From contig NZ_CP022187.1 of NCBI RefSeq assembly GCF_003111645.1, forward strand, positions 1,550,001 to 1,614,000: a DNA stretch of 64,000 nt. The letters are read 5' to 3'. Within the stretch, counting starts at the first letter, position 1. Each line of letters begins with the position of its first letter. Position numbers and translations under genes: made by a program. The notes under the pieces are model-generated. The model did no database searches. It had not been told where the DNA came from and saw nothing but the letters and a program-made list of their open reading frames with translations. This document shows, piece after piece, positions 24,475-33,646 of this stretch. The stretch is from Parazoarcus communis. GTDB taxonomy: Bacteria; Pseudomonadota; Gammaproteobacteria; Burkholderiales; Rhodocyclaceae.

Positions 24475-25680
24475 TCACAGCCGCTCTGACGGCGTCACCG
24501 AAAACGGCGCGTCGAGAAACTCCTCGGGCGTCGGCAGCGGCGTCGTGGGCAGCACCATGTCCTGCGGACGCAGCTGCTCGGTGAAGCCTTCGAGCGAACC
24601 CATCGAGTGGCTGTCACGACGCGCAACCGGCTCGCTGATCATGTAGGCAATCACCAGCTGCGTCAGCGCCACCAGCGCATCACGGTGGGTGCGCTCCTGC
24701 CCGTGCGAGGCATCCGCACCGAAGCCGATCAGCGCGGTTCGAATGTCGTTTCCGGCTTCGACAGCCGCCGCCGAGTCGGAGCGGTAGTAGCGGAAAATAT
24801 CGCGCCGATGGGCGATGTCGTTTTCCTTCGCCAGGCTGATCAGCTTGTGCGTCAGGTGATAGTCGAAGGGTCCGGACATGTCCTGCATGCAGATCGTCGC
24901 CGCATGCTCCGAGGTATTCTGTCCCGGCGCCGCGATGGAGATGTCGAGGCTGAGCATTTCGGCAATCTCGCCGTGCAAGGCGGCCGACGCCCCCGACCCG
25001 ACCTCTTCGGTGATGGTAAGCAGCGGATGCACATCGACCGGCAGCTGCAGCTTGTGATCACGCACCGCCTTGCATGCGGTGAGCAGTGCGGCCACCGCGG
25101 CCTTGTCATCGAGGTAGCGCGAGTTGATATAGCCGCTGGCCAGGATTTCGGGCTCGGGGTCGAAAGCGATCCAATCGCCGACATTGATACCGGCCTGCTC
25201 AAGACCCGCCTTGTCGGCGACGGGCAGATCGACCCTGACCTCGACGAACTCCCAGCCGACAGGCTGGGTATCGACCTCGCCACCGAAGGCGTGCCCCGAT
25301 GTCTTGAGCGGGAGGCAGGTTCCCCGCACATGACCGCTGTCGGTAAAGATCGTCAGCCGCGAGCCTTCGGCGAAGCGCGAGGACCAGTGCCCGATCGGCA
25401 CGATCTCGAGCCGACCATTGGACTTGAGACTGCGCACCATGCCGCCAAGGGTGTCGAGGTGGGCAACGATGGCGCGTGCAGGCTGTGCTTCGCGTCCGCG
25501 CAAGGTGCCGCGAATCGCGCCACGGCGCGTCAGTTCGTAGGAAATCTCGAGCGCTTCCAGGCGCCCCGCCGCATAGCGCACCACGGCATCCGTAAGCCCG
25601 ACCGGACTGGGGATGGCCAGCAGTTGCAGCATGGTTTCCTCGAGGTACTCGTAATCGATCGGCGGTATTTTCTGCGTCAT
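24475..25680 (-). CDS. M42-family peptidase of the NAGGN osmoprotectant system
   Basis: This 401-aa metallopeptidase-like protein belongs to the M42/M20 co-catalytic zinc fold, with VAHLDTLGGMV, SRYLDDKAAVAALL, TITEEVGSGAS and GFGADASHGQERTH supplying metal-binding Asp, Glu and His. It matches the hydrolase that accompanies N-acetylglutaminylglutamine amide synthesis genes. Its role is unproven; turnover or maturation of the dipeptide is plausible. It is the last gene of the operon and its start overlaps the synthetase stop by 4 bp. Confidence 0.85.
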   Translation of the reverse strand: MTQKIPPIDYEYLEETMLQLLAIPSPVGLTDAVVRYAAGRLEALEISYELTRRGAIRGTLRGREAQPARAIVAHLDTLGGMVRSLKSNGRLEIVPIGHWSSRFAEGSRLTIFTDSGHVRGTCLPLKTSGHAFGGEVDTQPVGWEFVEVRVDLPVADKAGLEQAGINVGDWIAFDPEPEILASGYINSRYLDDKAAVAALLTACKAVRDHKLQLPVDVHPLLTITEEVGSGASAALHGEIAEMLSLDISIAAPGQNTSEHAATICMQDMSGPFDYHLTHKLISLAKENDIAHRRDIFRYYRSDSAAAVEAGNDIRTALIGFGADASHGQERTHRDALVALTQLVIAYMISEPVARRDSHSMGSLEGFTEQLRPQDMVLPTTPLPTPEEFLDAPFSVTPSERL

Positions 25681-27425
25681 GTATGAAGTTCTCCTGTGAG
25701 CTGCCGACTGCGCGGAAACAGCAGGTCGACAAAGCGCTCCGCGGTGGGCTGAGGCTCATGGTTTGCGAGCCCGGGGCGTTCGTTGGCCTCGATGATGACG
25801 TAATCCGGGCCATCGACCGCCGGCACCAGAAAGTCGAGCCCGGTCACTGGAATATCGAGCACGCGGGCAGCCTTTTCGGCGGCTTCGCGCAAGGCCGGGT
25901 GCAAGTCCGCAGTCACATCGTGAATGGTGCCACCGGTGTGCAGATTGGCAGTGTTGCGCACCCGCAGACGGGTTTCGGCGGGCAGCACGGAGGACAGCGT
26001 CCAGCCTTGCGAACGAATGCAGCGCTCGGCTTCGTCATCGAGGGGAATCTTCGACTCGCCCCCTGTGGCCGCGGCGCGACGCCGACTCTGCTTCTCGACC
26101 AGGGTCTGCACCGAACTCTCACCATCGCCGACCACCACTGGCGGGCGCCTCACTGCAGCGGCCACCACGCGAAAATCGATGACGACGATGCGCAGATCCT
26201 CGCCGCTGCAGAACTGCTCGACGATGACGCGATCGCAGAAACCATGCGCACGCTCCACCGCAGCCGTGACTTCATCCGCGGCCGTGAGATTGACGCTGAT
26301 ACCCTTGCCCTGCTCACCCTCGACCGGCTTCACCACGACTGCGCCATACCTGGCCAGAAATGCGGCGCGCGCGGCGGGATCATCGGCACCGATCTGGGCC
26401 GGTACGCTGACCCCTTCTGCCGCCAGCAGTTTCAGCGTCACGCGCTTGTCCTGGCACCGGCTCATTGCGATGGCCGAGGTCAGCTCGGAGAGCGACTCGC
26501 GACAGACGATGCTGCGCCCGCCCAGTGTCAGGCGGAAGTACCCGCCCTCGGCATCCAGAATCTCGGCGTGAATGCCGCGCCGTATGGCCTCGTCGACAAT
26601 CAGCCGCGCATACGGGTTGAGCCCCTCGAGGCCCTCAGACGGGCCGGTAAACAGCGCCTCGTTGATCGCATTGCGCCGCTTCACTGCAAACGCCGGAATC
26701 CGCTGAAAGCCGAGCTTTTCATACAGACTGATCGCCTGCACGTTGTCGTGCAACACCGAAACGTCCATCCATGCCCGGCCACGTGCGAGGTAGTGCTCGG
26801 CGAGATAGCGCACCAGCGCCTCACCCACGCCGGGATAGGTCGCCTGCGGTGCCACAGCCAGCGCCCACAGACTGGAACCGGCCTGGGGGTCGGCAAAGGC
26901 TTCGACATGATCCATGCCCATTGCCACGCCGATCACCTCGCCGGTGCAGCGATCTTCGGCCAGCGCATAGGTGATCACCCGGCTCGCGCGCTCACGCCAC
27001 ACCCGTTGCGGATCGACCGGCACCATGCGTCGCATCCGGTACAGGGCATTGATCGCGGCCACATCGGCGCGGGTGCGCAAACGCCGCACATTGAATCCGC
27101 GACGCGTCGCGCGTTGAGCGCGATAGGCGCTCAATTGCAGGCGGAAGGCATCGGACGGGTCGAGAAAGAGCTGTTGCGGCGCGGAGCCCACGACCACCTG
27201 CGGCTTTTCGACATAGAAGGCAATATCACGCTGGCCCGCACGCTCAAGCAACAACTGGCTGGCGAGCGCGGCCGGATCGCGCCAGGTCTGTGCCGGCAGC
27301 CAGCGCCCCCAGCCACACTCCACGATGACATCCTCCGGCATCGCCACGGCTTCGGGCTGACCGGCGGGCAGATGCAGCGCCTGATTTCCGGCGCGTCTCA
27401 CGCGCGCAAGCTGTTTGCGGATCAT
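25677..27425 (-). CDS. ngg: N-acetylglutaminylglutamine synthetase (GNAT plus ATP-grasp)
   Basis: This 582-aa two-domain enzyme has an N-terminal GNAT acetyltransferase (WALAVAPQATYPGVGEALVRYLAEHYL, VLHDNVQAISLYEKLGFQ). A C-terminal ATP-grasp ligase follows (VVVKPVEGEQGKGISVNL, VEQFCSGEDLRIVVID, VTGLDFLVPAVDG, IIEANERPGLANHEPQP). It acetylates glutamine and joins it to a second glutamine, making N-acetylglutaminylglutamine. I chose the ATG at 27425 because a GAGGAG ribosome site lies 7 bases upstream; the ATG at 27446 would overlap asnO slightly. Confidence 0.9.
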   Translation of the reverse strand: MIRKQLARVRRAGNQALHLPAGQPEAVAMPEDVIVECGWGRWLPAQTWRDPAALASQLLLERAGQRDIAFYVEKPQVVVGSAPQQLFLDPSDAFRLQLSAYRAQRATRRGFNVRRLRTRADVAAINALYRMRRMVPVDPQRVWRERASRVITYALAEDRCTGEVIGVAMGMDHVEAFADPQAGSSLWALAVAPQATYPGVGEALVRYLAEHYLARGRAWMDVSVLHDNVQAISLYEKLGFQRIPAFAVKRRNAINEALFTGPSEGLEGLNPYARLIVDEAIRRGIHAEILDAEGGYFRLTLGGRSIVCRESLSELTSAIAMSRCQDKRVTLKLLAAEGVSVPAQIGADDPAARAAFLARYGAVVVKPVEGEQGKGISVNLTAADEVTAAVERAHGFCDRVIVEQFCSGEDLRIVVIDFRVVAAAVRRPPVVVGDGESSVQTLVEKQSRRRAAATGGESKIPLDDEAERCIRSQGWTLSSVLPAETRLRVRNTANLHTGGTIHDVTADLHPALREAAEKAARVLDIPVTGLDFLVPAVDGPDYVIIEANERPGLANHEPQPTAERFVDLLFPRSRQLTGELHT

Positions 27426-27435
27426 CACCCGCTCC

Positions 27436-29208
27436 TCAGGAAACATGCGTCTGAAGCCACCACTCGAGCAGGCCGAGCTGCCAGAGCTTGGAGCCGCGCA
27501 AGGGCGTGATGTGCGCCATCGGATCGGCCAGCAACGTGTCGACGTAGTCCTTGCGGAACAGCCCGCGCTCCCGCGCCGAGCGGCTGCTCAACGAATCCCG
27601 GACCCGCTCCAGCACCGGCCCCTGAAGATACTTGAGCGCCGGCACCGGGAAGTAGCCCTTGGGACGGTCGATGACCGCCGACGGAATGACCTTGCGCGCC
27701 GCCTCCTTGAGCACACCCTTGCCCCCATGGGACAGCTTGTGACGCGAGGGAATACGGGCAGCGAGTTCGACCAGCTCGTGGTCAAGGAAGGGTACGCGCG
27801 CCTCGAGCCCGAACGCCATCGTCATGTTGTCAACCCGTTTCACCGGATCGTCCACCAGCATGATCGTGGTATCCAGGCGCAAGGCCTTGTCCACCGGATC
27901 GTGCGCTCCGGGCCCGTTGAAGCTGGCGGCAACGAAGGCGCCGCTGCAGTCCACACCCTGATAGGCCGGACTCACGACACGGCTGTACTCTTCAAAATCC
28001 CGGTCGCGGAAGGCCGCAAGATAATCTGCCACCGGATCATTGCTGTTGGCGACCTTCGGATACCAGTGATAGCCACCGAACACTTCGTCCGCGCCCTGCC
28101 CGCTCTGCACCACCTTGCTGTGGCGCGACACCGCTTCGGAGAGCAGATAGAAGCCGATGCAGTCGTGGCTGACCATGGGCTCGTTCATCGCATCGACCGC
28201 CTCGGGCAGGCGGGTGAGCAATTCGGACTCGGGCACGAAGATGCGCTCATGAATCGTGCCGAACTCACGCGCGACGATGTCCGCATACTCGAACTCGTTG
28301 CCCTTCTCGCCGCCCACATCCTCGAAACCGACGTTGTAGGTGCGCAGATCCTTCACCCCGGCCTCGGACATCAGGCCCACGATCAGGCTTGAATCAACCC
28401 CGCCGGAGAGCAGGGCGCCGACCGGCACATCCGCCACCAGCCTCCGCTTGACCGCGCCTCGCAGACTGTCGAGCAGAATCTCGGTCCATTCTTCGAAGCT
28501 GCGGTTCTCGTCGGCTGCATCCTGCGGATACACCAGCGACCAGAAGCTGCGTTCGGTGCGTCGCCCATCCGCTTCGATGCTCATCAGCGTGCCGGGCGGC
28601 AGTTTGCGCACCCCCGACAGCAGCGTGTAAGGCGCCGGAACCACCGCATGAAAAGACAGATAGAAGTTGAGCGCGGCCGGATCGATGCTCGTGTCCACCC
28701 CACCCGCCTTGAGCAAGGCCGGCAGGCTGGATGCAAAGCGCAGTCCGCCCGGCAGTTCAGCGTAATACAGCGGCTTGATGCCAAGCCGGTCGCGGCCAAG
28801 CAGCACCTTGCCGCTGTCGCGCTCCCAGAGCGCAAACGCAAACATGCCATTGAGGCGCTGCACGAAGTCCGGCCCCCAGGCGTGATAGGCCTTCAGCAGG
28901 ACCTCCGTGTCGCCGTGCGAGAAAAACTGATAACCCTTGCCTTCAAGTTCACGCCGCAGTTCGGGGTGATTGTAGATCGCACCGTTGAACACGATGCCAA
29001 GGCCGAGTTGAGGATCCACCATCGGCTGCTGCGCAGATTCGGAGAGGTCCATGATCTTGAGTCGCCGGTGGCCCCAAGCCTGTGCGCCCTGCGCAAACAC
29101 GCCGCCGTTGTCCGGACCACGCCGCTGCTGATGTTCGTTCATCCGCGAAATGGCGCTCAGATCGGGCGTCTGCCCATCGAATCTCACCTCACCTGCAATT
29201 CCACACAT
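27436..29208 (-). CDS. asnO: N-acetylglutaminylglutamine amidotransferase (asparagine synthetase-like)
   Basis: This 590-aa enzyme has an N-terminal glutaminase domain with nucleophile C2 (MCGIAGEV), RGPDNGG (30-36) and NGAIYNH (75-81). The C-terminal ATP-pyrophosphatase domain has the PP-loop SGGVDSS (268-274) and GQGADEVFGGY. It is homologous to AsnB, but its place in this trio marks it as the enzyme amidating N-acetylglutaminylglutamine to NAGGN, a compatible solute made at high osmolarity. It is first in the operon. The upstream 255 bp is unusually AT-rich near 29220-29275 and probably holds an osmotically controlled promoter. Confidence 0.9.
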   Translation of the reverse strand: MCGIAGEVRFDGQTPDLSAISRMNEHQQRRGPDNGGVFAQGAQAWGHRRLKIMDLSESAQQPMVDPQLGLGIVFNGAIYNHPELRRELEGKGYQFFSHGDTEVLLKAYHAWGPDFVQRLNGMFAFALWERDSGKVLLGRDRLGIKPLYYAELPGGLRFASSLPALLKAGGVDTSIDPAALNFYLSFHAVVPAPYTLLSGVRKLPPGTLMSIEADGRRTERSFWSLVYPQDAADENRSFEEWTEILLDSLRGAVKRRLVADVPVGALLSGGVDSSLIVGLMSEAGVKDLRTYNVGFEDVGGEKGNEFEYADIVAREFGTIHERIFVPESELLTRLPEAVDAMNEPMVSHDCIGFYLLSEAVSRHSKVVQSGQGADEVFGGYHWYPKVANSNDPVADYLAAFRDRDFEEYSRVVSPAYQGVDCSGAFVAASFNGPGAHDPVDKALRLDTTIMLVDDPVKRVDNMTMAFGLEARVPFLDHELVELAARIPSRHKLSHGGKGVLKEAARKVIPSAVIDRPKGYFPVPALKYLQGPVLERVRDSLSSRSARERGLFRKDYVDTLLADPMAHITPLRGSKLWQLGLLEWWLQTHVS

Positions 29209-29463
29209 ATGGCATTCCTGTTTGATGACAATCTATACATTCTAACAAATATATTTTGTCTGAATTTGTGCATCGCCATCCGCCCCCCCATCTGTCATAG
29301 CACTTCCCTGCCCGTCCTGCCCGGAACAACAGCCAATCAACTCGCCGGACATGCACGGAAGTCGGGTAAAATCCCGCCCTCTCTTGCTGCGCATGAATGC
29401 CGCCCAAGCGCTGGCACACGCAAGGCGGAACGACGCAGGCCCACCCTATTCCGGAGTACACCG

Positions 29464-29904
29464 ATGAGCCTCCTGGCACAACTGAAAAAGGATTCATTGC
29501 TTGCACGCAAAGCGGCAGACAGCGTTCGCGCCACGCTGCTGAGCACCCTGATCGGCGAGGCCGAGATGGTGGGCAAGAACGCCGGCAACCGTGAAAGCAG
29601 TGACGACGAAGTGCAGCAGACCATCCGCAAGTTCCTCAAGAACAATCAGGAAGCGCTTGCAGTGATCAAGGATGAAGCTCGGCTTGCCATTCTGCGCACC
29701 GAGTCCGACATCCTTGCGAGCTATCTCCCGGCCATGGCGTCGGAAGCCGAAGTGAAGGCCTTCATTGCGGAAACCGTCGCGGGTCTCGCCGATCGCAGCC
29801 CGAAGTCGATGGGTACCGTGATGGGTGCGCTGAAGGCAAAGTACGGAACCAACTTCGATGCCAAGCAGGCCAACGCCTGGGTGCGTGAGGCCCTGGCCGG
29901 CTGA
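29464..29904 (+). CDS. GatB/YqeY domain protein
   Basis: This 146-aa helical protein of the YqeY family has MSLLAQLKKDSLLARKAADSVRATLLSTLIGEAE, ASYLPAMASEAEVKAFI and MGTVMGALKAKYGTNFDAKQANAWVREAL. It resembles the C-terminal tRNA-binding tail of GatB/GatE but acts alone; its function is not established. GGAG stands before the ATG. It is divergent from the NAGGN operon. A TAAAAT -10-like box lies at 29367-29372, followed by a leader of about 85 nt. Confidence 0.88.
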   Translation: MSLLAQLKKDSLLARKAADSVRATLLSTLIGEAEMVGKNAGNRESSDDEVQQTIRKFLKNNQEALAVIKDEARLAILRTESDILASYLPAMASEAEVKAFIAETVAGLADRSPKSMGTVMGALKAKYGTNFDAKQANAWVREALAG

Positions 29905-30133
29905 TTTGCCGCGGCAGGCGCCCGTTATTGGGGGGCGCTGCCTGTCGTACAGGCCTCGATCCGATGGGCAGGCCTTGCCCTCAGCACGGGCGCGGGACCA
30001 GGGGTTTTCGGCGTCGAGCGCCCCTTGGCTCGCAGGCGGAGCAGGAATCACCGCCCTGGACAACCGGGTTCGGGAGTGCCGCCGAGCAGCACCGACGCAG
30101 CCGGCATCGATGCCCGCAATCAGTCATTCGCAC
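29905..30133. other. 229-bp spacer with imperfect hairpins
   Basis: Just after the YqeY stop, GGCAGGCGCCC pairs with GGGGGCGCTGCC with one bulge (about 29914-29943) and may act as a terminator. Smaller GC hairpins follow. No riboswitch or RNA family was recognised and no convincing reading frame is present. Confidence 0.4.
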
Positions 30134-30592
30134 ATGTCAGCCCTGCAACTCAAACTACCGCCTCCTGTCGTCGCTGCGCTTGTCGCCCTGGCAATGTGGC
30201 ACCTTGCCTACCTGCCTCCCGAGGCGCAGTCCACACCCTTGCAACTGGCGATAGGCGGCCCGATTGCCCTCGCTGGGGGCCTCATCAGCGCAAGCGGCAT
30301 ACTGACCTTCTGGCTTGCGCGCACGACGATCAACCCGATGCATCCGGAGAGGACGTCATCCCTCGTCACCACGGGTGTTTTCCGGCTGAGCCGCAATCCG
30401 ATGTATCTCGGGCTCGTGATCACACTCGCAGGCTGGGCGGTTCATCTGCCCCTGTCCGCAGCCGTCCTCGGCCCGCCGGTCTTTGCGCTCTACATCCACC
30501 ATTTTCAGATCCTGCCCGAGGAACGAATCCTCGCCTCGGTTTTTGGCGTGGAGTACGAAAACTACAAGACCAAGGCCCGGCGCTGGCTCTGA
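30134..30592 (+). CDS. isoprenylcysteine carboxyl methyltransferase-like membrane protein
   Basis: This 152-aa protein has four hydrophobic segments. The C-terminal signature is TTGVFRLSRNPMYLGLVITLAGWAV and ALYIHHFQILPEERILASVFGVEYENYKTKARRWL, typical of the ICMT/PEMT-like family (COG2020). R-N-P-M-Y-L-G and E-E-R-x-L form the SAM-binding region. The substrate is unknown in bacteria of this type. The ATG at 30134 is chosen from the hydrophobic start of the family; an ATG at 30110 is also in frame. Confidence 0.8.
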   Translation: MSALQLKLPPPVVAALVALAMWHLAYLPPEAQSTPLQLAIGGPIALAGGLISASGILTFWLARTTINPMHPERTSSLVTTGVFRLSRNPMYLGLVITLAGWAVHLPLSAAVLGPPVFALYIHHFQILPEERILASVFGVEYENYKTKARRWL

Positions 30593-30628
30593 TCTTCCTG
30601 CTGCCGGTAGTCGAAGCGGTCAGGGCTT

Positions 30629-31513
30629 TCATCTCGCACACGCCCACAGTGCAGCAAGAACCATCAAACCACCACCCAGCCAGCCCGCAACACTGAGGCT
30701 TTCCCCAAGCCAGAACACCGCAAAGAGCGCACCAAACACCGGTTCGCTGCTGGTCAGCAAGGCCACCCGGCTCGGCGAGCTGTGCCTGAGGGCCCAGTTC
30801 TGGACGTAGAAGGCAAACAGGGTGCAGCCAAGAACCAGATAGGCGGTGGATTGCCAGAATGCGGCTTCCGCGGGCAGCGCGGGCAAACCATCGAATGCAA
30901 GAACGGCCAGCCCCAGGCTGCCAAAACCAACGACTGCAGCCTGAACCGCCGTCAGCACCAGCGCTGGCGCAGTGCTGCCGCGAGTCAGCCTGCTCGTCTG
31001 GCAGACGGTGATCGCACGCAACAGCGCGGCTGCAAGCATCAGGCAGTCCCCGAATCCGAGCGTGCCCGACAGTCCGCCGCTGAGCAGCAGTGCGCCCGCC
31101 AGGGACACACCGGCAAACAGGAACATGGCCCGCGGCGGGCGGACTCGCTCCATCGACCACTCGACAAATGGCGTGAATACCACGCACAGGCTGATCAGGA
31201 ACGCAGCGTTGCTGGCCTGTGTGTTCGCCACCCCGAAGGTTTCACACAGAAAGATCGCCAGCATCAGCGCACCGAGCGGCAGCCCGGTACGAATCGCATC
31301 GCGCTGCTGCCGGGCCGACGCACGCAGCACGGACGGCAGCAGCAGGGCAAAGGTCAGAATGAAGCGCACCGCAAGAAAGCCCAGTACGGGATAGAAGACC
31401 AGGGCGCTCTTGGCGACGCCGTAACTGCTCCCCCAGACAATCGCCACGAGAATCATGGCGACATCGGACGCACGGAGCAGACCTTGGGGCACGGAGCCAA
31501 CACGTATCGACAT
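30629..31513 (-). CDS. DMT-superfamily (EamA) transporter
   Basis: This 294-aa inner-membrane protein has ten predicted helices in two EamA repeats. The first repeat opens with IVWGSSYGVAKSAL and VRFILTFALLLP. The second ends with SSEPVFGALFAVFWLGESLSVAGWLGGGLMVLAAL, the characteristic ExxxA...GE motif. Family members export metabolites or amino acids. The ATG at 31513 is chosen over an in-frame TTG at 31567. It is divergent from a LysR regulator that may control it. Confidence 0.88.
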   Translation of the reverse strand: MSIRVGSVPQGLLRASDVAMILVAIVWGSSYGVAKSALVFYPVLGFLAVRFILTFALLLPSVLRASARQQRDAIRTGLPLGALMLAIFLCETFGVANTQASNAAFLISLCVVFTPFVEWSMERVRPPRAMFLFAGVSLAGALLLSGGLSGTLGFGDCLMLAAALLRAITVCQTSRLTRGSTAPALVLTAVQAAVVGFGSLGLAVLAFDGLPALPAEAAFWQSTAYLVLGCTLFAFYVQNWALRHSSPSRVALLTSSEPVFGALFAVFWLGESLSVAGWLGGGLMVLAALWACAR

Positions 31514-31587
31514 GGCAGGAACAACGCAGATGAACTGGAAGCGCAAATTGTCAATTAAGGCACTCAAAGCGATAATCCTGCGATCTA

Positions 31588-31602
31588 GAACAACACCTGT
31601 TC
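31588..31602. promoter_or_regulatory. dyad immediately upstream of LysR-type gene
   Basis: GAACA-N5-TGTTC is a perfect 5-bp-arm inverted repeat ending 3 bp before the regulator's ATG. It fits an autoregulatory LysR site or a site shared with the divergent transporter. No clear Shine-Dalgarno sequence is visible at this start. Confidence 0.4.
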
Positions 31603-31605
31603 CTC

Positions 31606-32544
31606 ATGCGCATCAATCATCCCCCTGAATGCTTGTCTGACATGGCAGCCTTCGCCTGCGTGGTCGACTGCGGCAGCTTCTCGGCTGCTGCGCGGCGCAT
31701 GGGGCTCACCCCGTCGGCAGTCAGTCGTCAGGTGGCGCGACTGGAAGCCGTGCTGCAAGTGCGACTGCTTGAGCGAACGACGCGCAAGCTGCGCCTGACC
31801 GACGCCGGGACTGCCGCATATGCCCGCTGTCAGGACATGGTGTCGGCCGCGCGCGAAGTCCTGGCGCTGAGCGATACCCACACGGCCGAGCCTCGCGGCC
31901 TGGTGCGCGTGAGCATGGCCAAGGCGCTGGGGCGTCTGGTCATCCATCCCCTGATGCCCGAGTTCCTGCGCCGCTATCCGGAGGTGGACGTGCAGATGGT
32001 GGTGACCGACCGCACCGTGGACCTGTTTGAAGAGGCCATCGACCTCGCCATCCGCGTCACCGATGCGCCGCCGCCGGGCCTCGCGGGACGGCCCTTGATG
32101 CACATCCGCCACATCGTCTGCGCCACCCCGCAGTATCTGGCAGACGCAGGCACGCCCTCCCACCCGCATGACCTGGCGCAGCATCGTTGCCTGTATCTCG
32201 GGGAGGATGAACGCGACCGCCACTGGCGCTTTGATCGCGCAGGAGACAGCGCCCGCGTCAAGGTGAGTGGCCGCTATGTTGCCAATCACAGCGAGATCAG
32301 GCTTGAAGGCGCACTGCAGCACCTTGGTATCGCCAGCCTGCCCGAATTCACTGCGCGGGCAGCGCTGCAGCGCGGAACACTGATCGAAGTGCTCCCGGGC
32401 TGGGAGCACAGGACCGAATACGCCGGCACGGCGTGGTTGCTCTATCCCTCAAACCGCTTTTTGCCGGCAAAGCTGCGAGTCTGGATCGATTATCTGGTGG
32501 AAAAACTGGCCACTGACACCAAGGCGCCGGGAATGCCGCGCTGA
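31606..32544 (+). CDS. LysR-family transcriptional regulator (CrgA/PecT class)
   Basis: This 312-aa protein has an N-terminal winged HTH (MAAFACVVDCGSFSAAARRMGLTPSAVSRQVARLEAVLQVRLLERTTRKLRLTDAG). A periplasmic-binding-protein-like effector domain follows (RVSMAKALGRLVIHPLMPEFLRRYPEVDVQMVVTDRTVDLFEEAIDLAIRV). Its likely target is the divergent EamA transporter, 92 bp away. The effector is unknown. Confidence 0.9.
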   Translation: MRINHPPECLSDMAAFACVVDCGSFSAAARRMGLTPSAVSRQVARLEAVLQVRLLERTTRKLRLTDAGTAAYARCQDMVSAAREVLALSDTHTAEPRGLVRVSMAKALGRLVIHPLMPEFLRRYPEVDVQMVVTDRTVDLFEEAIDLAIRVTDAPPPGLAGRPLMHIRHIVCATPQYLADAGTPSHPHDLAQHRCLYLGEDERDRHWRFDRAGDSARVKVSGRYVANHSEIRLEGALQHLGIASLPEFTARAALQRGTLIEVLPGWEHRTEYAGTAWLLYPSNRFLPAKLRVWIDYLVEKLATDTKAPGMPR

Positions 32545-32681
32545 TCAGCGCTGCCAACAAATCACATTGACTCCTGCGTGTTCCTCGGCCGTAATACATG
32601 CACAGGAACAGACAGCTGAAACCACGCTGACGCAGACGACGTCGGACGTGTGCTGACTCAAACCCCGACCCGAGGCAAGCC

Positions 32682-33596
32682 ATGAGCAACCCGACCCGGC
32701 AGGTGGAGCACGACTGCACCGCAGCGCAAGGCTGCGGCGCGATTGAACACATCATCCAGCCCCGCGACAAGGATCTGGGCGGATTCTCGGTGCGGCGGAC
32801 GCTACCCACCGCACAGCGCAAGATGGTGGGCCCGTGGATCTTCTTCGATCACATGGGGCCGGCGGAATTTCCGGCCGGTAAGGGCATCAATGTCAGGCCG
32901 CACCCGCACGTCAACATCGCCACCGTCACCTATCTGTTCGAAGGCGAGATCCTGCACCGTGACTCGCTCGGCAGCCTGCAGGCCATACGCCCCGGCGACA
33001 TCAACCTGATGGTGGCAGGCAGCGGCATCGTGCATTCCGAGCGCGAACGTCCGGAACTGACCGCCGTGCCGCATCGCCTGCACGGCCTTCAACTCTGGCT
33101 CGCGCTGCCGGAAAAGGACGAAGAAATCGACGCCGCCTTCCATCACTACCCCGCAGCGGCGATCCCTTCGGTCACGGTCGAGGGCGTCCCAGTGCGCGTC
33201 ATGATGGGCTCGGCCTTCGGAGTCAGCTCCCCGGTGAAGGTCTTTGCCGAAACCCTGTACCTGGAAGCCCATCTGCACGCGGGTCAGTCGCTTGCGCTGC
33301 CTGCGGCTGAAGAGCGTGCGGTGTATGTGGCCCAGGGCAGTCTGAAGGCCCAGGGCACCGACATACCCGAGCATTCGATGGCAGTGTTCGCCAATGTCGC
33401 AGGTGTCGTCCTGGAGGCGACCCGTGAATCGCGCATCGCGATCATTGGTGGTGAGCACCTTGGCACGCGCTTCATCGACTGGAACTTCGTCTCCAGCCGC
33501 AAGGCGCGTATCGAGCAGGCGCGGCAGGACTGGAAGGCTGGCCGGTTTCCCAAGGTGCCTGGTGACGAGACGGAGTTCATCCCCTTGCCCGAGTGA
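32682..33596 (+). CDS. pirin family protein
   Basis: This 304-aa bicupin has the pirin motif WIFFDHMGPAEFPAGKGINVRPHPHVNIATVTYLFEGE. The metal ligands H74 and H76 lie in the HPH turn, and H118 and E120 in VHSE, matching the His3Glu Fe site of pirins. Bacterial pirins act as quercetin dioxygenases or as regulators of other enzymes; the role here is not evident. It stands alone and converges on the next gene. Confidence 0.9.
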   Translation: MSNPTRQVEHDCTAAQGCGAIEHIIQPRDKDLGGFSVRRTLPTAQRKMVGPWIFFDHMGPAEFPAGKGINVRPHPHVNIATVTYLFEGEILHRDSLGSLQAIRPGDINLMVAGSGIVHSERERPELTAVPHRLHGLQLWLALPEKDEEIDAAFHHYPAAAIPSVTVEGVPVRVMMGSAFGVSSPVKVFAETLYLEAHLHAGQSLALPAAEERAVYVAQGSLKAQGTDIPEHSMAVFANVAGVVLEATRESRIAIIGGEHLGTRFIDWNFVSSRKARIEQARQDWKAGRFPKVPGDETEFIPLPE

Positions 33597-33607
33597 TCCC
33601 CTGGTCG

Positions 33608-33626
33608 GCCCGGGTGCGCACCGGGC
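33608..33626. terminator. hairpin between convergent genes
   Basis: GCCC-G-GGTGCGCACC-GGGC can form a 9-bp stem with a single-base bulge in the 50-bp gap between the pirin gene and the gene that follows. It is a weak call because it lacks a T-run. Confidence 0.4.
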
Positions 33627-33646
33627 AAATCGAGCCGCCGGTCGCG

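Noticed and set aside
29905-30133. Riboswitch or structured RNA upstream of the ICMT-like gene
   Set aside because: Several GC hairpins can be drawn, but none matches a known riboswitch core, and such hairpins are expected by chance in this GC-rich DNA.
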